Assembly (NCBI GenBank): GCA_028292305.1
Contig: JAQGMQ010000839.1
Coordinates: forward strand, 1 to 5,497
DNA length: 5,497 nt
Origin: Rhodoferax sp.
GTDB taxonomy: Bacteria; Pseudomonadota; Gammaproteobacteria; Burkholderiales; Burkholderiaceae_C
Direction of reading: 5' to 3'
Part shown: positions 2,672 to 5,497 of the stretch, piece after piece
Layout of the letters: each line of letters starts with the position of its first letter
Numbering within the stretch: the stretch's first letter is position 1
Notes under the pieces: model-generated
What the model saw: the letters and a program-made list of their open reading frames with translations, nothing else
Told to the model about the DNA's origin: nothing
Database searches by the model: none
Program-made: the position numbers and the translations under genes

Positions 2672-5432
2672 CTCGCGCGGCAGCGGCGGCGCACCGGCGA
2701 CCGACCGCCCGGGCTTTGTGTGCGTACGCGGTGCGCGTGAACACAACCTGAAGAACGTCGACGTCGACATCCCGCGCGATGCGCTGGTGGTCTTCACCGG
2801 CGTCTCGGGCTCGGGCAAATCGTCGCTCGCGTTCGGCACCCTGTTTGCCGAAGCGCAGCGGCGTTACCTCGAATCGGTGGCGCCTTACGCGCGGCGGCTG
2901 ATCGACCAGGCCGGTGTGCCCGACGTGGACCGTATCGATGGTCTGCCGCCAGCCGTGGCGCTGCAGCAGCAACGCGGCACGCCCACGGCGCGGTCGTCGG
3001 TGGGCAGCGTGACCACGCTCTCCAGCCTGCTGCGCATGTTGTATTCGCGCGCCGGGCTGTACCCGCCCAAGCAGCCGATGCTGTATGCCGAAGACTTTTC
3101 GCCCAACACGCCGCAAGGGGCCTGCCCGCAGTGCCACGGCCTGGGCCGGATCTACGAGGTCACCGAAGCCTCGATGGTGCGCGACCCCAGCCTCAGCATC
3201 CGCGAACGCGCCGTGGCCGCCTGGCCCACAGCCTGGCAGGGCCAGAATTTGCGCGACATTTTGACCACGCTCGGCCACGACGTGGATCTGCCCTGGCACA
3301 AGCTGCCGAAGAAGACCCGCGACTGGATTCTGTTCACCGACGAGCAGCCGACCGTGCCGGTGTACGCCGGCTTCAACCGCGACGAGGTCAAGGACGCAAT
3401 CCGCCGCAAGATGGCGCCCAGCTACATGGGCACCTTCACCGGCGCGCGGCGCTACGTGTTGCAGACCTTCGCCACCAGCCAGAGCGCGCTGATGAAAAAG
3501 CGGGTGTCGCAGTTCATGGTGGGGAGCGCCTGCCCGACATGCGACGGCAAACGGCTGAAGCGCGAGGCGCTGTCGGTCAGCTTCGCCGGGCTCGACATCG
3601 GCGACATGGCACGCCTGCCGCTGGCGGCGCTGGCCGATGTGCTGCGACCGGTGGCGGAAGGCGCGGACCTGACCGCCACCGACTCTGCAGCGGCCCGCGC
3701 CACGATGACCAAGGGGGCGCATGCGCGCCACATCGAAGGCCGCGTGCAGGCCGGGGGCTCGGCCCACAAGGCCGCGCCCGACGTGCGCCGCACGCCACAA
3801 TTGTCGGAAGAAAAACGCATCGCCGCGCAGCGCATTTGCCACGACCTGCTGGGCCGTGTGACCACGCTGACCGAGCTCGGCCTGGGCTACCTGGCGCTCG
3901 ACCGCGCCACACCCACGTTGTCGCCGGGCGAGCTGCAGCGGCTGCGGCTGGCCACGCAACTCAACTCGCAATTGTTCGGCGTCGTCTACGTGCTGGACGA
4001 ACCCTCGGCCGGCCTGCACCCGGCTGACGGCGAGGCCCTGTTGGCCGCGTTGCAGCGGCTCAAGGCCGGCGGCAATTCCCTCTTCGTGGTGGAACACGAC
4101 GTGGCCACCATGCGCCGCGCCGACTGGCTCGTGGACGTGGGCCCCGCCGCCGGCGAACACGGCGGGCAGGTGTTGTACAGCGGCCCGCCGGCCGGCTTGG
4201 CCGACATTGCCGCATCGGAAACGCGGCGTTACCTGTTTGACGCAGACCCGGGCCACCCGCGCGCGCGGCAGACACCCGCCGAGTGGCTGCGCCTGGAAGG
4301 CGTACGCCGCAACAACCTGCGCGGTGTCGACGCGGCGTTTCCGATCGGCTGCCTCACGGCGGTGACAGGCGTTTCGGGCTCAGGCAAATCCAGCCTGGTG
4401 AGCCAGGCGTTGCTGGAGCTGGTGGCAGCCCAGCTGGGTGACAAGCGCGCCGAGTCAGCCGCCGATGACAACGCCGATGCCGGCCACGCCCCCACGCCCG
4501 ACATCACCGCGCTGGGCGACGATGACCCGGGTGCCGCCGAAGCGCCACAGGGCGCGGTGGCCGGGCGGATCACGGCCGGTATGTCGCACATCCGCCGGCT
4601 GGTGCAGGTGGACCAGAAACCCATCGGCCGCACACCCCGGTCGAACCTGGCCACCTACACCGGCTTGTTCGACGGCGTGCGCAAACTCTTCGCCGCAACG
4701 CCAGCGGCACGCAAGCGCCACTTCGACGCCGGCCGGTTTTCGTTCAACGTGGCCAAGGGCCGCTGCGCCACCTGCGAAGGCGAAGGCTTTGTGAGTGTCG
4801 AGCTGTTGTTCCTGACGAGCGTGTACGCGCCCTGCCCTGCTTGTCACGGCGCACGCTACAACGAAGCCACCCTCGAGATTCGTTGGCAAGGCCTGAACAT
4901 TGCCGACGTGCTGGGCCTGACGGTCGAGGCCGCCTGCGGGGTGTTCGCGAACGAGGCTGCCGTGTTGCGCCCGTTGTCGGTGCTGCGCGACATCGGCCTG
5001 GGCTATTTGCGCCTGGGCCAGCCCGCCACCGAATTGTCGGGTGGCGAAGCCCAACGCATCAAGCTCGCCACCGAGCTGCAGCGCCTGCAACGCGGCCACA
5101 CGCTTTATGTGCTGGACGAACCCACGACGGGCTTGCACCCGGCCGACGTGGACCGGCTGCTGGCGCAACTCGACGCATTGGTGCAAGCGGGCAACACCGT
5201 GGTCGTGGTCGAACATGAGATGCGCGTGGTGGCGGCCAGCGACTGGGTCATCGACGTGGGGCCAGGCGCGGGTGACGCGGGTGGGCGCGTCGTGGCCTGC
5301 GGGTCGCCGGCCGAGGTGGCCGGTTGTGCGCAAAGCCGCACCGCGCCTTATCTTGCGGCACTGGTCGGCGCTGCGGCTGGCAAGTCTTCGAGCGCCGACA
5401 AGACAAGCAACGCGGCGCGAGACAAAACCTGA
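2649..5432 (+). CDS. Class II UvrA-like ABC ATPase (UvrA2) lacking the UvrB-binding domain
   Basis: The product is 927 residues. It has two ABC modules: Walker A I GVSGSGKS (51-58), signature I LSPGE (424-428), Walker B I Asp450-Glu451 and His483; Walker A II (574-581), signature II LSGGE (796-800), Walker B II Asp823-Glu824 and His856. A complete zinc module C-x2-C-x19-C-x2-C lies at 706-732. The first half has CxxC pairs at 159-162 and 295-298. Only about 36 residues separate SVGSVTT (117-123) from the first CxxC, where UvrA proper carries the UvrB-binding domain and another Cys pair. By family knowledge, class II UvrA proteins lack that domain and are linked to tolerance of DNA-damaging or intercalating compounds rather than core excision repair. 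Two polar linkers (about 339-385 and 597-638) interrupt the modules. The start is a GTG at 2649 without a clear Shine-Dalgarno, overlapping the preceding gene; a GTG at 2718 would cut into the first conserved strand. The sequence supports DNA binding and ATP hydrolysis; the substrate is unknown. Confidence 0.95.
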   Translation: MALTEAGSSRGSGGAPATDRPGFVCVRGAREHNLKNVDVDIPRDALVVFTGVSGSGKSSLAFGTLFAEAQRRYLESVAPYARRLIDQAGVPDVDRIDGLPPAVALQQQRGTPTARSSVGSVTTLSSLLRMLYSRAGLYPPKQPMLYAEDFSPNTPQGACPQCHGLGRIYEVTEASMVRDPSLSIRERAVAAWPTAWQGQNLRDILTTLGHDVDLPWHKLPKKTRDWILFTDEQPTVPVYAGFNRDEVKDAIRRKMAPSYMGTFTGARRYVLQTFATSQSALMKKRVSQFMVGSACPTCDGKRLKREALSVSFAGLDIGDMARLPLAALADVLRPVAEGADLTATDSAAARATMTKGAHARHIEGRVQAGGSAHKAAPDVRRTPQLSEEKRIAAQRICHDLLGRVTTLTELGLGYLALDRATPTLSPGELQRLRLATQLNSQLFGVVYVLDEPSAGLHPADGEALLAALQRLKAGGNSLFVVEHDVATMRRADWLVDVGPAAGEHGGQVLYSGPPAGLADIAASETRRYLFDADPGHPRARQTPAEWLRLEGVRRNNLRGVDAAFPIGCLTAVTGVSGSGKSSLVSQALLELVAAQLGDKRAESAADDNADAGHAPTPDITALGDDDPGAAEAPQGAVAGRITAGMSHIRRLVQVDQKPIGRTPRSNLATYTGLFDGVRKLFAATPAARKRHFDAGRFSFNVAKGRCATCEGEGFVSVELLFLTSVYAPCPACHGARYNEATLEIRWQGLNIADVLGLTVEAACGVFANEAAVLRPLSVLRDIGLGYLRLGQPATELSGGEAQRIKLATELQRLQRGHTLYVLDEPTTGLHPADVDRLLAQLDALVQAGNTVVVVEHEMRVVAASDWVIDVGPGAGDAGGRVVACGSPAEVAGCAQSRTAPYLAALVGAAAGKSSSADKTSNAARDKT

Positions 5433-5476
5433 GAGTCCTGCAAGCTCTAGAAGGCCCGCTTCAAGACGGTCGATTC

Positions 5477-5497
5477 TTACAGCGGTTCGGCCACTTT
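5477..5497 (-). CDS. Possible 3' end of a convergent gene (partial)
   Basis: Read on the minus strand from the window edge, one frame gives six codons (Lys-Val-Ala-Glu-Pro-Leu) and a TAA stop at 5479-5477. That would fit the end of a gene converging on the uvrA-like gene, with a 44-base gap. Six codons are too few for identification, and other frames are also open here. Confidence 0.2.
   Translation of the reverse strand, partial: KVAEPL

Noticed and set aside
2577..4256. Long minus-strand open frame (559 codons) opposite the uvrA-like gene
   Set aside because: It is a shadow caused by strong GC bias. The plus strand carries all UvrA motifs in frame, while this translation is Arg/Gly/Ala/His rich with no domain.
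5433..5497. Terminator after the uvrA-like gene
   Set aside because: Only a 4-bp GAAG/CTTC stem is visible, with no following T-run.
1..5497. CRISPR array, tRNA, rRNA or insertion sequence
   Set aside because: No regularly spaced repeats, no tRNA-like cloverleaf or T-loop motif, no rRNA-like stretch and no transposase-like translation were seen.

Overview
The window is GC-rich and has strongly GC-biased third codon positions. Its genes look like those of a beta-proteobacterium, most likely in the Burkholderiales. The evidence is a PEP-CTERM/exosortase-type secreted protein, a proteobacterial-style orphan ClpP-like peptidase, a class II-like UvrA, and intergenic inverted repeats of a kind I associate with Comamonadaceae-like genomes. 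The taxonomic placement is inference.

Layout: (1) 1-341 has no credible gene. It holds a long imperfect inverted repeat (39-129), a short AACAGCC repeat, a perfect 11-bp-arm palindrome (240-263) and a weak terminator-like hairpin just past the stop of the next gene. (2) 342-1124, minus strand, encodes a 260-residue secreted protein with an N-terminal signal peptide, a jelly-roll-like NGGFE domain and a C-terminal VPEP sorting tail. (3) 1125-1527 is a 403-bp divergent intergenic region and the least explained part of the window. It contains two operator-like palindromes, a 12-bp bulged stem-loop, a textbook plus-strand intrinsic terminator at 1426-1454 with no convincing protein gene in front of it, and a second hairpin plus T-run just before the next ATG. 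(4) 1528-2133, plus strand, is a 201-residue ClpP-like serine peptidase with an apparent Ser/His/Asp triad. (5) 2273-2671, plus strand, is a small four-helix membrane protein with a good ribosome binding site. (6) 2649-5432, plus strand, is a class II-like UvrA that overlaps the membrane protein gene by 23 bases. (7) 5433-5497 is a short tail that may hold the last codons of a convergent minus-strand gene.

The membrane protein and UvrA2 genes look like a translationally coupled pair. The ClpP-like gene may be cotranscribed with them, but a 139-base gap with a weak hairpin separates it, so this is uncertain. The PEP-CTERM gene is divergent and appears functionally separate. The main candidate for something undescribed is the region at about 1187-1512: either a small RNA ending at the 1426-1454 terminator, or a transcription-attenuating leader for the ClpP-like gene.
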